Source of the DNA: Hexactinellida sp. DTS-2022
Taxonomy: Eukaryota > Porifera > Hexactinellida
Length of the DNA stretch: 64,000 nucleotides
Reading direction: 5' to 3'
Assembly: GCA_028753945.1 (NCBI GenBank)
Contig: JAPNXP010000006.1
Location: forward strand, 3,472,001 to 3,536,000
Position 1 is the stretch's first letter, and each line of letters begins with the position of its first letter. Below, in pieces: positions 1-11,284 of the stretch. Position numbers and translations under genes: made by a program. The notes under the pieces are model-generated. The model did not search any database. It worked only from the letters and a program-made list of their open reading frames with translations, and was not told the origin of the DNA.

Positions 1-271
1 CGTTATACACTAAACATTGGATTTAATGACTTATGCTTAGCGACAAATCGCTAATAACTACTTTTACTCTTTTTTCAAGCTAATTCGGAATTAGTGACAT
101 ATCGGATATAGTGACCTTTTTAGCCTGCCCAAAGGAGTGTCGTTAAATCTAATGCTTTCTGTATATGCTTTAGAGTTTAGACAATTCTAGTAAAAGGCTA
201 AACTATTTTGTATCTAACTACAATAAACTTTCTCTACCAGCGACATAATGTAGATTATATTTTTAAACTAG

Positions 272-3200
272 AAATTGGTCTGCTGAAGGAGTGACTACTA
301 ACCGAACAGAAAGAAATGTACTGTGTACCACCTACATTCATGGCTTAACTACTGTTGCAGTTGCAGAAATGTAAGTGTAGTATAATACAATCTATTAAAT
401 GTGTACAAATGAACTTGGCACAATAAACACACTAGAATTATTCTACAGTAGCTCATACTCCTATTTGGTGTCATCAGGAAATTGTGAGATGCTCTCTCAT
501 TTTCTGACTATTGCATTCTGGCTATAACCCGGTATTAGAAAAACCCTGTCTTAACTGTATATAATCATAAGTTAAACATTATTGGCAGACCTGGGGCTGA
601 TTACTAGTGAGTGATTACGATTACGATTACGATTACAGGAAATGTTGTAATCAATTACGATTGTAATCGTAGTCAGCCCCAAGCCAGATTATTGGTTACT
701 TAATCTTTTTTAATTCTAGTACTGAAACAGATCCTACAACCATCAACAGTGAAAACAGTAAGTATGTTTCTCCAATCAGGGTTCCTGTTATCCTCAATCG
801 TTAAATATTTTGATTATAGAACTTAAATAAGATTAACATACAGTAGAAAACATTATATGTATTTCTTTAGCTACAACTGTCACCACTACCATAGTCTCAC
901 CAACAACAACAAAATCCAAAATTGCAGCCTGTGCCGACGCATGTTCCTTTGGTGGCACTATATTTTGTTGGTTGTTTATTGATAGTGCCTCCAAAGGAAC
1001 ATGCTGTCGGCACAGGCTGCAATTTTGGATTTTTTTTCGCCAAGTCATCATCACTATGAAGGTGTTAATTTATCTAAGAAAGGTGTTTCAAAATGCAACG
1101 ACCCTTAGTGAGTTGGAAGTTTCGTTTTAGCTCACTTCATTTAAAAGATATTCAAGTTTCAGTAGAATATAATAAGTGATGAGTCAGCATTTTTTATGTG
1201 AGTGTTGTGTGATCCCCCAACACCAACCAACCTGTTCGAAATATAGAATTCACAAAATTGTAAAAACACATTTTTTTGATGATGTCATCATCACCTCAAG
1301 GTGTCAAGACCCATTTGTAGAGGTGTTATGTGGCATAAGGATCAATTGATAAATTTGAAATTTGTTTCTATCTTCTATAATCTCTGAGATTTATGATATT
1401 TAATTAATTAGTATAAATAATTATTAATATTATTTATAATATAACACCAATTTCAATGTCAACTTGCAATTATTAAGTTAAATTATTTTGTCATAAATAA
1501 TTAATTAATTAATTAGGTTATCAAATTTCAATTCCGCACACTCGATAACCCCTAATAAACAAATTGGAAGCATCTATATAAGTCATATACTGAATTAATT
1601 ATTTATAATTAATTACGTCAGTATATTAACAGTGCAATAATATTCTCGCAGAAGTAAATATAATCACATAATCTGTCGTTGTTATGGAATGTAAAATCTT
1701 TTTTTTCAATTAGAAAATAGAAGCCTACTCATCTCACAAGTTGAATCAATAGAATTATCACAAGTTGAAACAATAGAATTAGATTTAACACTTTCAATTG
1801 AACTGAAGTGTTAGTAAACAAAGGGAATTTGCAACTCAATTGTGGCACAAACGAAGCCCAATTTGAAAATTCGTGCACTGTGAAAGGGTGTAGAATTTAA
1901 TTCTCTATCGAATGAAAATAAATAAAATATTTGGGCACCATTTATTGTTCCTTTTCTAACATTAAACAGGTTTAAAAATGTGTCCAAAAAAATTTAATCA
2001 AAAATCGTGACCCCAGGTGCACATCTGTAACCCATGAGACACCTGTCCTGAAAATTTCAGTTCTTAGTAAATATAACTCTGTTCTGTGGAGAGGATGCGG
2101 ACTAATAATATTAACCAAGGCAGTAAGATTAGAACTGGGCCACTATACTATAGTATAGTCGGCACAGTAATAATACAATTGCTATCAGTGAAAACAGTAA
2201 GTATGTTTCTCCAACCAGGGTTCCTGTTATCCCAATCACTAAATATTTTGATTATAGAACTTAAATAAGATTAACATACAGTAGAAAACATTATATGTAT
2301 TTCTTTAGCTACAACTGTCACCACTACCATAGTCTCACCAACAACAAATGATACAATTGCTATCAGTGAAAACAGTAAGTTATTTAAATTCTAGGACAGA
2401 AACGAATATACATAACATTAGTTCGAAATGATCGAACAACCTAACTGATAAGAGCTAACTTTTGTCTAATACATTTTGTAACTATGTATGATTAATTTAT
2501 TGAAACACTAACAAAATACTTTATTCAGTGTACGTATACGGAGTCTTGAATTTCATTCAATGCTTAGTCATCAAAACGAACGAATATTCGAGTATTAATT
2601 TCAGCACTAATAAATTCAAAAAATCATATTTAGGGATTAAAATTGCAAATTCAACATTGTCGTACGTAATATGCTATATCATATAATCCATTCTTTCAAC
2701 AGATACTGTGAATTGTTCTTCGTCAAATACAAATCAAGGAATTTTATGTACATCATTTGAAGTAAGTTGTTTGAATTGAAAATGGAATTCAGAATTGTAA
2801 TTATGTATTAACTCTATAGTTTGTAACGGAACCAGAAAATGAAACCTCGAATGGGGTAAGTGAAATAATTACAACAAAAATATTACATTAATATATATAA
2901 TAGTAGCCAAGGATTTTAAGATAACTACAGTAGACTCGTTAATAGAAAAATTAATAAGGCGAAATATCGATTAAGTAATACAAGGTTAATTCTCCTAGCC
3001 GAGACAAATGCATGCAAGACTGCAAGTGATTCCGGGTATTATGAATTTCCGGATAATAAGAACAAAATTCGACGGTCCCTTGATGTTCCTATTAACGAGT
3101 GTCTACTATATTTATGTTACAGCTATTCAAGTAATATCGTATATGCGTTATTTGCATAGGTTTCTCTTCTACTGCAAAGAGAAGTGAAATTACAGAGTAT

Positions 3201-3958
3201 TCTTTTGAAAGTGAATGTATCAACAGGAATAATTCTACTTCTTTACATTTCCAAAGATATAGGTAACTTGACTTAATAGTAGTTGTACTATTGTATTTTA
3301 TTGAAAAATGTGTATAAATATTAGTGCAAGAATTTATTTTATTGTTTGTATTTAGTTGTGATTATTACTCGAGTGAGTGCTGATATAAATACTAATATAC
3401 CAGTTGAGGGAAATAGCATAGAAATTGCAACAGATTCCTTTTCAAGTAATGAATTTCAGAATAAAACTAAAATATTTATTGGATTTCATAATTTCCATCT
3501 TTAGCTGAAACAACTCTTGTAATTCTGGTAGACACAAATCCCCCCAAAACTACAGTAAAGTAAGTTAACTGAATATAACTATCTGCACCGTTTATTTGGG
3601 ACAAACTAACAACAACCAACATGTCCCAATGCTGTCGGCACAGCTGTAGTATTAGATTTTCCAAACTTGTTTCCCAATCGAACATAGTTGACCGTATATT
3701 CATTGTTTTCCCAACTAGTTCAAGAGGAGTGAATTTTTTACAATGAGTCTAAATCTAGATTGATAAGTGACGTAATTTCGCTATTCGCCAGCAACGAATT
3801 GATTGGAGAACTAACGATTGTCTTCCAAATTGAGAATATAGCTAAATTTGTAAGTTTAATGCAATTTAATGAAATATCTTTCAGAATAGACTTACTATAT
3901 TATATATTTAGGAGGATGAAGATATTGAATGTGTATTCCTAACCAACAATACAGTAGA
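272..3958 (+). CDS. Extracellular exons of two-GPS adhesion GPCR, copy 1 (5' end outside window, frameshifted)
   Basis: Exons with GT..AG borders that match the intact copy at 36.7-40.1 kb: 272-370 (first GPS-like exon, NWSAEG...CTTYIHGLTT), 720-757, 871-914 (broken by a repeat), 2309-2374, 2703-2761, 2820-2855, 3160-3262, 3356-3445, 3505-3559, 3719-3849 and 3912-3958 (start of the second GPS, ECVF). They encode a Thr-rich linker and a GAIN-like region in front of the 7TM exon. Lengths equal those of the intact copy except 3719-3849, which is 131 instead of 130 nt: a run of six T near 3734 replaces five and shifts the frame. The exon at 871 is split by a 1.25-kb repeat, but 720-757 can splice to 2309-2374 in frame. 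Signal peptide and lectin exons would lie left of the window. Either a recent pseudogene or a one-base sequence error. Confidence 0.7.
586..687. mobile_element. hAT-type MITE, 102 bp
   Basis: Begins CAGACCTGGGGCTGATTAC and ends GTAGTCAGCCCCAAGCCAG, flanked by the 8-bp duplication ATTATTGG (578-585 and 688-695). Inside is a short GATTAC tandem run. The paralogous intron near 37.47 kb lacks it, which gives an empty site. Confidence 0.8.
915..2168 (+). repeat. Hairpin-headed interspersed repeat, type 1 unit
   Basis: Starts with a long hairpin (915-1029; arms of about 48 nt from TCCAAAATTGCAGCCTGTGC) and ends with the perfect 18-bp palindrome ACTATACTATAGTATAGT at 2142-2159 followed by CGGCACAG. 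The 1.1-kb body is AT-rich and non-coding. It sits inside a linker exon of GPCR copy 1: exon sequence CCAACAACAA is on the left and ATACAATTGCTATCAG on the right. No clear target duplication. Same family as the array at 57-64 kb. Confidence 0.8.
2936..3118. mobile_element. pogo/Tigger-like MITE in GPCR intron (shared by copies 1 and 3)
   Basis: Begins TACAGTAGACTCGTTAATAG, ends TTAACGAGTGTCTACTATA, and contains ATTCCGGATAA-type sequence found in the other TA-targeting MITEs of this window. The same element is at 38872-39052 at the same position of the paralogue, so it predates the duplication. Confidence 0.55.
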
Positions 3959-4139
3959 GTAAGTGTATCCCAATAGTCAACTGCGGATATATTCTGTAGT
4001 TCATTTTGTAGACCTAAATGACATTTTTGTGTAACCAAAATTTGGCGCCACAAAAAGAAATAAAATTTACACTACTCTGAAATAACTAATGTACACCACT
4101 AATGTTTTGTAGTTTTGTAACTATTCAATTTATCAATAG

Positions 4140-5274
4140 GGAATGGTCAACAGAAGGGATAAATACAGTAATAGGATTCAAAGGAAGTATAGAGTGTACC
4201 ACAAATCATCTAACAACATTTGCCGTCCTATTCTCTTCAGCAAAGCAGTGTGGTAGGGATCAAGATAATATATGGATATTAACCTTGACAATCACTAGCT
4301 ACACATTGTTGGGCATATCGTTGTTGTTTCTGTTTTCTTCTGTCGCAATATTCGTCCTCTCTGGGAAAAAATTCTTTTCAGTCGACATTAATATCCTGCA
4401 TTTCAACCATGCGCTAAGTTTATTACTTGCGGTTGGTGTATTTATATTCTTAGTGCAATCTGCGTCAAGTGTCCACTGGCTATGCACTGCAGTAGCATTC
4501 TTGCTCCACTTCCTTTGGACCAACGTGTTCCTATCATCTCTATCGATAGGAATACTCGTATTCTATTCCATTTGGGTTGTCAGTGTTAAACGCCCTTCTA
4601 AGAAGTTGTACAAGTATTTAGTCCCTATTTCTTGGTGTATCTCGCTATTATGGTCTCTAGCATGGTTCGGATATGGGAAACTGACCAATCAATACCTAGA
4701 TGTCGATACGCATGATGATTCTTCCGATAAAGACTGTGAGTATTCTTGCTTCCTGAACAAAGAACAGAATCTTCAATTATCGTTCCTGGTCCCAGTATAC
4801 GTTATTCTTTTCCTCAACACCATTCTCCTCAGTCTCTGTCTGTGTAAGATTAGGATAGCCCTCAAGAAGAAGCATAGGCTTGAGAATGAGCTATCCAGGC
4901 TCCGTAGAGTCTCAATGGGCGCTATACTACTGATGCCAGCTCTCAGTCTTCCTTTCATAATATCGATTCCTCTGTTTCTCTCGATCGAAAACGTAACTCT
5001 GCATCTGGCATTCGAATGGGCCTACATTCTATCCAACGCCCCAATTGGCTTCATTCATTTCCTCCTGATAACCGTACAAATCCCCGAAGCGCGAATACCA
5101 AAATTATTCAGACCCAAATCTCAACAGCCAGCAACCTCTATAACGGAAGTGAGTACAGCAAGACAGGCTATTACTAGAGTACCCTCCCTGAAACTCAACA
5201 TTGTGCGTCTCAAAGGTCGATACAATGAGGATACGACTGTTTATGGAAATGATTGTGTAGAAACTAGGTTGTAA
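4140..5274 (+). CDS. GPS + seven-transmembrane exon of adhesion GPCR, copy 1
   Basis: A single 1135-nt terminal exon, acceptor at 4138-4139, stop at 5272-5274. It starts inside the GPS motif (EWSTEG, then CTTNHLTTFAVLF; the expected autocatalytic cut is between L and T of HLT) and continues through seven hydrophobic segments typical of class B2 adhesion receptors, with WLCTAVAFLLHFLW in TM3, an acidic extracellular loop 2 (DDSSDKDCEYSC), a basic loop 3 (KKKHRLENELSRLRR) and a cytoplasmic tail of about 60 residues. Two of the four usual GPS cysteines are missing. About 95% alike by eye to the copy at 43.3-44.4 kb. An ATTAAA poly(A) signal candidate lies at 5367-5372. The ligand is unknown. Confidence 0.88.
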
Positions 5275-5500
5275 GTAAGTAAGATTAATAATATCTGTAT
5301 AGTTTGTAATGTGTCCTTTCCCCTACTTTAGGCTCAGTTTGTTGTTATTTTTGTATTTTGACAGATCATTAAACTTTGTCATTTTCTAAATTGTTATTAC
5401 AAAAAATACAATTATGATTGTCCGGAACTAAATAGAATAAATAATATGGCCTAGAGTGCTGAATTGGTATAGAAGTTAGCTTAGCGATAATGGTCTAATG

Positions 5501-5643
5501 CAGTGGTTCTCAACCTGGGGTCCGCGACCCAAAAGGGTCCGCGGACATCTTGGGGTTTATATTACGGTTAATGGCAGGGGGTCCGCGATCTCCTTAAATT
5601 GGACATAGGGGGTCCGCGGGTGAAAAAAGGTTGAGAACCACTG
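5501..5643. mobile_element. hAT-type MITE with 8-bp target duplication
   Basis: Terminal inverted repeats CAGTGGTTCTCAACC / GGTTGAGAACCACTG and direct flanking duplication GTCTAATG at 5493-5500 and 5644-5651. The interior repeats GGGTCCGCG in both orientations and is GC-rich against its surroundings. It lies just downstream of GPCR copy 1. Confidence 0.92.
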
Positions 5644-5651
5644 GTCTAATG

Positions 5652-7048
5652 GTTTTCTAGGCGACTAAACACTTAGCGACATATTATAATACCACACAAA
5701 TATTTGTATGGTTAATATGAATCCAATTTTTTTTTTAATTTAATGAACCTAAATTAGCGGAGAAATCTATAATCGAAGATATTTTGAGTCAAACTGTAAT
5801 TCTGTCCTATAAATCCTGTGAAATTTTTACCCCATTAAGCGGAGAATTCTAATTGCCGGTGACTCTATTAGCGGCTTATACTGACATATTCTAGGCATTA
5901 CCTGTATATAACGGCCGTTTTTGGCCAGAAAACAAAAAACAATTACATTATTAATGAGTTCACCTGTAGCTAGTGAATTACACACTATTACTAATAACGC
6001 GCCTAAATTAATTTTGGGTTGTGATTATTATGCTATGTAAGTTATTCTTATTACTCATTAGTTATTAATTATTAGTTAATTAATAGCTTAATAATTAAAG
6101 GGCGCTCGTTCAGCTATATTAAAAGGTTAGCTTGTTAAATCAAATAAATTGAAACATGTGGTTGGTAATTATACGCAATTAATTATTTCATTAAATTGTA
6201 TTGCAAAGTAATTTATTAATTATGGATGTAATCTCTTCATAATAATAGTTTAAAGGTGAGAATAAGACCGCTTCACCTTCACGGTCTTATTCCACAATTA
6301 AACCATTATATGCAGAGGTAAATCCAGGGTTGCAAAATATTTAATTTAATTGATAGTACGTAGTAACAAACATTATACATCTCACTATAAAGCATTTATT
6401 TTGCAGCAGCTGAATCCTGGGTAGTGAATTAATTAATTTAATTGAGAGCAATAATGAACATAATACATCTCATCATTAGACAGATCCCAAATCATAGTTG
6501 AATAAATTACTCAATTTCTTAATTTCATTCTTTTTGGTTAGAACTTAGAAGTTTCGAAATTTTATTCATAGCCTAATTATTAGGAAGCCAATATAAGTGT
6601 AATAAATAAACAATGCATAAGAGATACTCTAGTCTAGTGCATTCTTATTTAACATAGCAAATCAGATCACCCACATAGTGATAAAAATAATAGGACACAT
6701 TTTAACTGATAACTTTCGTTAAGCAAATGCGTAAAAATTGATAATTTTCACAAAGGTGTTCCATTATGTGTTGTCTATTTTCATATAAATTTTTTACTAA
6801 TCGAGTCAAATTTGCAAAAGTTATTAAGAAAAAGGTTAAGGTGTGATATCATACTCACAATATTTCGCTTAGAAAACCAATAGACCCATCTCGCTATGAC
6901 AAACTACTATATACCAAATTTCAGCTCTAGGTAGTATTGCTTTTTCAAATAATAACGGACAAACTTCCCTATAAACAAACAATAATTGCGCTTTTAATAT
7001 ATAGATAGATAGTTAGATATACTAATACTATTTTAATAAATACAAATA
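5652..7048. other. Gene-free AT-rich spacer
   Basis: No coding sequence recognised. It holds a truncated Tigger-like fragment (about 5740-5885, with ATTAAGCGGAGAA), a short hairpin at 6260-6293 (AATAAGACCG / CGGTCTTATT) and a diverged direct repeat at about 6315-6475 (ATTATACATCTCA recurs). Confidence 0.5.
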
Positions 7049-7897
7049 CAGTAAAACCTCCATTTGGAAACACCTCGATTAAGGAAAACTCTGCTCAGGG
7101 GACACTTTTTTTAGTCCCGAATTTCTCCTATGCTTTAACATTGATACCTACCTCCCATTAAGGAACACCTCCCTACAGTGAACAGGGAATACACTTTTGT
7201 TTCCCAAATGTCACTTAACCATTCAGATTGACCTTTCATTAAGGAACCATCGTATTTGTCATAATTTGTGAGGATCATTGTGACCGATGTTTGTAATGTT
7301 ATTTACATGACTGATTATAGTAATGACAGTATACGTGTATAAAAAGGAAGCCATTTTTCAATTGTTTGGTAAGCATACAAATACCACTGGCTTTATGAAG
7401 ATCTACATTGGATTCAAATCTTTGGTTTGTCAACCTCCCTAAACAAATTATCACAATGTCTTCCACAAAATCCAGAAAGAATATAACATTTTTCACAGAA
7501 GTTAGAGATCTTGAAAGAAGGGGGAAAGTAGTCAGCGGACTGTTGCCGCTAAGTTTGGCGTTTCTCTGGGAGTTGTTAACCGCGTGATTAAACGAAAGTT
7601 AGAACTTGAGACATTGACCGAGAACATTTAATAACCAGATTCGTTATACGTGTACGTACATTCTCAATGATGTATGTGATGCAGAATATGGTTAATAAAA
7701 AACACTAAAATTAAATTATTTGATTAACGTTCATTACTCACAGTAGTACATCTTGCTTATGTTTATAACAAACATTCATACACCTCACAAAGTTTATGAT
7801 AGGCTCCTAAAAGGCAGACCACTTATCAAGGAACACCTCTATATTAGGAACACTTTTCACCAGTCCCCCATGTGTTCCCTAATTGGAGGGTTTACTG
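7049..7897 (+). mobile_element. pogo/Tigger-type transposon remnant with transposase N-terminus
   Basis: Inverted ends CAGTAAAACCTCC / GGAGGGTTTACTG between TA dinucleotides, 849 bp. From 7456 an ATG opens MSSTKSRKNITFFTEVRDLE, and after a frameshift near 7527 the sequence continues RTVAAKFGVSLGVVNRVIKR before a stop at 7629. This is the N-terminal CENP-B/psq helix-turn-helix typical of pogo/Tigger transposases. The DDE catalytic domain is absent, so this is an internally deleted, dead copy. Confidence 0.75.
7456..7631 (+). pseudogene. Truncated pogo/Tigger transposase, CENP-B-type HTH
   Basis: Two frames together give the first ~55 residues of a pogo-type transposase (ITFFTEVRDLERRGK, then SQRTVAAKFGVSLGVVNRVI). 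This reads as the DNA-binding HTH with its recognition helix (AAKFGVS..VVNR). A one-base shift separates the two parts and a stop follows at 7629-7631. No DDE triad is present. Confidence 0.65.
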
Positions 7898-7926
7898 TAG
7901 TATACTATCTATTAATTGATTAACAA

Positions 7927-7993
7927 ATGAAGATTTCATCATTTTTGATATCAATTATTTCCTTATTTCAGATATTCTCACAACAAATAACAG
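7927..7993 (+). CDS. Alternative first exon with signal peptide (copy 2)
   Basis: ATG at 7927 opens MKISSFLISIISLFQIFSQQ, a short Lys-containing start followed by a hydrophobic core, with donor GGTAAAT after 67 nt (phase 1). The phase fits the lectin exon at 9040. A second exon of the same length and phase lies at 8531. The intact receptor also has two such exons. Confidence 0.6.
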
Positions 7994-8530
7994 GTAAATA
8001 AATACGAACTTAATTCTACATTAGCCAAAACCCTGCAATATTATGATATCTAAATGATTACGTCAGTAAGAACTCCAGGAGGCCGTAAAAATGCGTCGCC
8101 TTATCCGAAATTCGAATTAACTAATATCATTAGTATCGAAAAGGCTTTGAAATGGACTGAAATTGTATAATTTGCTATTAACCGTGTTCGTGTTCATACT
8201 AACGAGGTTAGACTGTACTATGCATTGCATGTAATTTATCCTTGTTATATTCGGAAATTTTGTACATCTAAAATGGTGTTTGTAATCAAGAAGTTGCATG
8301 GTTCTGAACAAACAAATGCCAATAGAATATCCTGTTACACGTGTAATATCTCCAATAGTATTTACTAAGATATTCGATACAATTATAGGAACTTAAGCAG
8401 TTATTTTGTTATTTGCATCCTATTAAAGTTAATACGTTCATCTGATAAAAATGAATTATGCTATCTAGTGTGCTGTGCTCTTAGTATAAATTCAATAGTT
8501 TTAGTTTTAGTTTAAAATACTTTCTTTGAA

Positions 8531-9411
8531 ATGAAAATATTATCTATATTGGTGTTAAATTATCTCTATTTGGAGATATTCTCACAACAAAAAACAGGTA
8601 AACATATTTATATAAAAAGATTTGTTATATAGAGTCTAGATATATTATATTAACATCCGAAGTTATGATTCTGAAAAGTAAGAAAACTTTATTTAGAAAA
8701 GTTCATTTTTTAACTTTACGACTATTTTGAATTATTATAAGAGAGATAATGGAATTTTAAAGTTTGTAACTACACATATAAGTCTAGTATTCCAAAGTTG
8801 GTATACAAACATACTTATACACAAATAATTAGGGATATAATTGTATTCGAGGATTTGGAATCTGTTAGTTATATTTTAAAGAATTTTCGTATATATCCAA
8901 TGTGAGAAAATTACAAAGGACTAAAACTGGTGCAAATATCAAATACAGTGAATTTGATTGAATTAATGAGGAAGCTAGTCTAGATTATTGTGACACAATT
9001 AATTTAACTAGCAAATATTTATTAACTGAATTTATTTAGACCAAAACTTTGTTCTGTATTTTTGTGGATCCTCATCTTATGGCTGCTATACTACCAGTGA
9101 AGAGAAAGTTAACTGGGATACTGCATATGCTACTTGTGTACAGCAAGAAGGAAAATTAATTGAGAATAAACATTATACTATTAATGCATTAATTCAAGCA
9201 AATAATGGAGGCGAGTATTATTGGACTGGATGGAGGAGAGTGGGGAATACTTCTGAATTTCAAACGGAAAATGGGAATATTTTTTCAGATACTCACAATT
9301 ATTGGTACTATAAACCTATAGATGGCATTGACTGTGTGGGAATTGAAGAAAAAAGCATGGCTTTTCTATCGTTGGAATGCAACACTAATCATTATGTGAA
9401 TTGCATGATTA
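8531..9411 (+). CDS. Signal-peptide exon plus C-type lectin domain exon (copy 2)
   Basis: Exon 8531-8597 encodes MKILSILVLNYLYLEIFSQQ (signal peptide) and joins in phase 1 to exon 9040-9411. The latter is fully open and encodes a C-type lectin-like domain: NWDTAYATC at its first helix and cysteine, YYWTGWRRVGN in place of the WIGL core, DCVGI, then FLSLECN and VNCMI at the closing cysteines. The usual Ca2+/sugar motifs EPN/QPD and WND are not visible (KPIDGID instead), so calcium-dependent sugar binding is doubtful. Donor GTAAGTA at 9412. Confidence 0.75.
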
Positions 9412-9729
9412 GTAAGTACACATTCAAACATGTATAATAGACTAATAGTACACATGTATATAAACATGTATATAAACATGTAGTATTAAACATCAGTTAA
9501 TAATTAATTAATTAATTATTAACTACTTCTAGAAAACGAGTTCCAACTGTGCTCTTTAATTGAGTTTTCATTGATAGTCAATTGTTAAATAATTCAATCA
9601 AATTAATACAATTAATAAAATTATCTTTGTCTGAATAAGATGGAGTTGGACTGTATGTATTATTGACTATTTATTGTACAAAGGGAACTTGGTTTGACTC
9701 AAAATTACACGGTAAAGTAATATCCATGG

Positions 9730-9865
9730 TCCACCGATTAAGCGGAGAAATTATAAACTGAAAATATTTTAAGCCAAATGTCATTCCGTCCTATAAATCC
9801 TGCGAAATTTTGACCCGATTAACAGTAAATATATTAACCGGTGGCTCTATTAAGCGGAGTTGACA
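9730..9865. mobile_element. Tigger-like MITE fragment
   Basis: Shares CGATTAAGCGGAGAA, the TCAAACTG/CCTATAAATCCTG interior and GGTGGCTCTATTAAGCGGAG with the full copy at 30199-30384 and the fragment at 5740-5885. The left end is lost. Confidence 0.55.
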
Positions 9866-9895
9866 TTAGTATATATCATACTTATTTCTACATAG

Positions 9896-10378
9896 ATAAT
9901 GACAGGTGTAATGAACTAGTACTAGAATATGCACTACAGCAAGAGTACTTAGATATTTGTTCTTCTTCACTAGTAAGTTGTGTTATTATTCAGATTTGCT
10001 AGATTTGTCAAATTGAGTTATTCTACCTGAATTATGGTCATCCGGTTATACTATATTTCGGTTGGTAAATTGATTGTCTATTTCGCTTGCTAGGATACTT
10101 TACAATCAAATAATGATTAGTTAATCACACAAATTCGCAGATTCCTTAGCAATAAGTAATGTGAGAGTTAATATTAAGGAAATTTGAAGCATTTTTTGTA
10201 AAGTTACATACATTAACTTAATAATATTAGAAAACAATTGCTATTCCAAAATATTATTCTACTCTGTATATTTAGTTCAGCTCTGCTATTCCAACAGAAA
10301 GTTCCTTAAGGGATTTGACTCTTAACTTTAACGTAACTACAGATGATATTATAGACTTCCATGACCATTATCTACTAG
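9896..10378 (+). CDS. Two extracellular exons following the lectin domain (copy 2)
   Basis: Exon 9896-9972 (77 nt, phase 1 to 0; contains NNDRCNELVLEY and DICSSS) and exon 10276-10378 (103 nt; FSSAIPTESSLRDLTLNF). Both match 33233-33291 and 33572-33674 of the intact copy in order and phase. The first differs in length (77 against 59 nt). They probably form the start of the GAIN-like module. The next exon of the intact gene is not found here; a repeat starts at 10411. Confidence 0.65.
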
Positions 10379-10410
10379 GTAAGAATTTAGTGCAAGTATT
10401 CACTTAAAAA

Positions 10411-11066
10411 TCTAAAATTACAGCTGTGTCAACAGCATTTTCCTTTGGTGGTACTATCTTTTGATAGATGAAAGATTGATAGTGCCTCCAAAATGAAATG
10501 CTGTCGCCAAACTGTAATTTAGATTTTTTGTCATGTCGTCATCACTGTACAGCAAGGTGTTTCGGAAGGTAAATACCATAATTGTGTTCATTTCAGAGAT
10601 ATTCTAGTTTCAGGATGCCCAACGCCAACCAACAAAATTGTAAAAAGCACATTTTTTGACGATGTCATCAAGACACACTTGTAGAGGATATTTGATCAAT
10701 TGATAATTTGGAAGTCTCCATCGAATACATATGTGCACCTGAGGTCACAATTTTTGATTACATTTTTTGGACACATTTTTACACCTATTTAATGTCGCAA
10801 GAGGAACAATAAATAGTCCCAGAATATTCAATTTAAAGTATATCCATTCGATAGAATTTCAATTCTACGTTCACCTTTCCAGTTTCCACAGTGCCGAATT
10901 TTTAAGTTGGGTTTCATTTGTGACACTATTAAGTTGCAAATTTTATTCGTTTGCTAACGCTCCAGTTCAATTGAAAGTGTTAAATCAAATTCTATTGTTT
11001 GAACTCATGATAATTATATTGATTCAACTTGTGAGCTCCTATTATCTAATTGGAAACTAAGATTTT
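10411..11066. repeat. Hairpin-headed repeat: forward head joined to inverted tail
   Basis: Degenerate hairpin at 10411-10523 (TCTAAAATTACAGCTGTG arms) and a type 1 forward body to about 10720, then the 3' half of the same family in reverse orientation (10725-11066, from CACCTGAGGTCACAATTTTT). The insertion or rearrangement replaces the receptor exons expected here. Confidence 0.7.
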
Positions 11067-11095
11067 ATATTCCAAGGTCAAAAATTTTGTATATA

Positions 11096-11240
11096 CAGTA
11101 GAACCTCGTTAGTACGAACCAGGGGATCGTCAAAATTAATTCGCCTTATCCGGAATTCGTATTATTTGTATTGAAAAGGCTTTGAAGGGGATTGAAAAAG
11201 TATTCGTATTAACCATGTTCTTACTAACAAGGTTCTACTG
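11096..11240. mobile_element. pogo/Tigger-like MITE
   Basis: CAGTAGAACCTCGTTAGTAC at the left and AACAAGGTTCTACTG at the right, flanked by TA on both sides. The interior has ATTCGCCTTATCCGGAATTC as in the copies at 32.8, 49.8, 50.2 and 53.0 kb. Confidence 0.8.
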
Positions 11241-11284
11241 TAACTACAACAAACTTCTATAGAAAGTGTCTATTTTAAAACTAG

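Noticed and set aside
833..1054. Small ORFs rich in phrases like IQNCSLCRQ or NPKLQPVPTHVP (also at 40.1, 41.7, 57.0, 58.2, 61-63 kb)
   Set aside because: They are translations of the hairpin head of the non-coding repeat, occur in both directions and share no domain.
4299..4958. Minus-strand ORFs opposite the 7TM exon (also 43942-44160)
   Set aside because: Shadows of the GPCR coding frame, repeated only because the gene is duplicated.
5501..5643. Possible structured ncRNA because of strong GGGTCCGCG pairing
   Set aside because: Terminal repeats and the exact GTCTAATG duplication show it is a hAT MITE.
10767..11060. 97-codon plus-strand ORF with hydrophobic stretches
   Set aside because: It is the reverse complement of the non-coding repeat tail seen at 1.7-2.0 kb and elsewhere.
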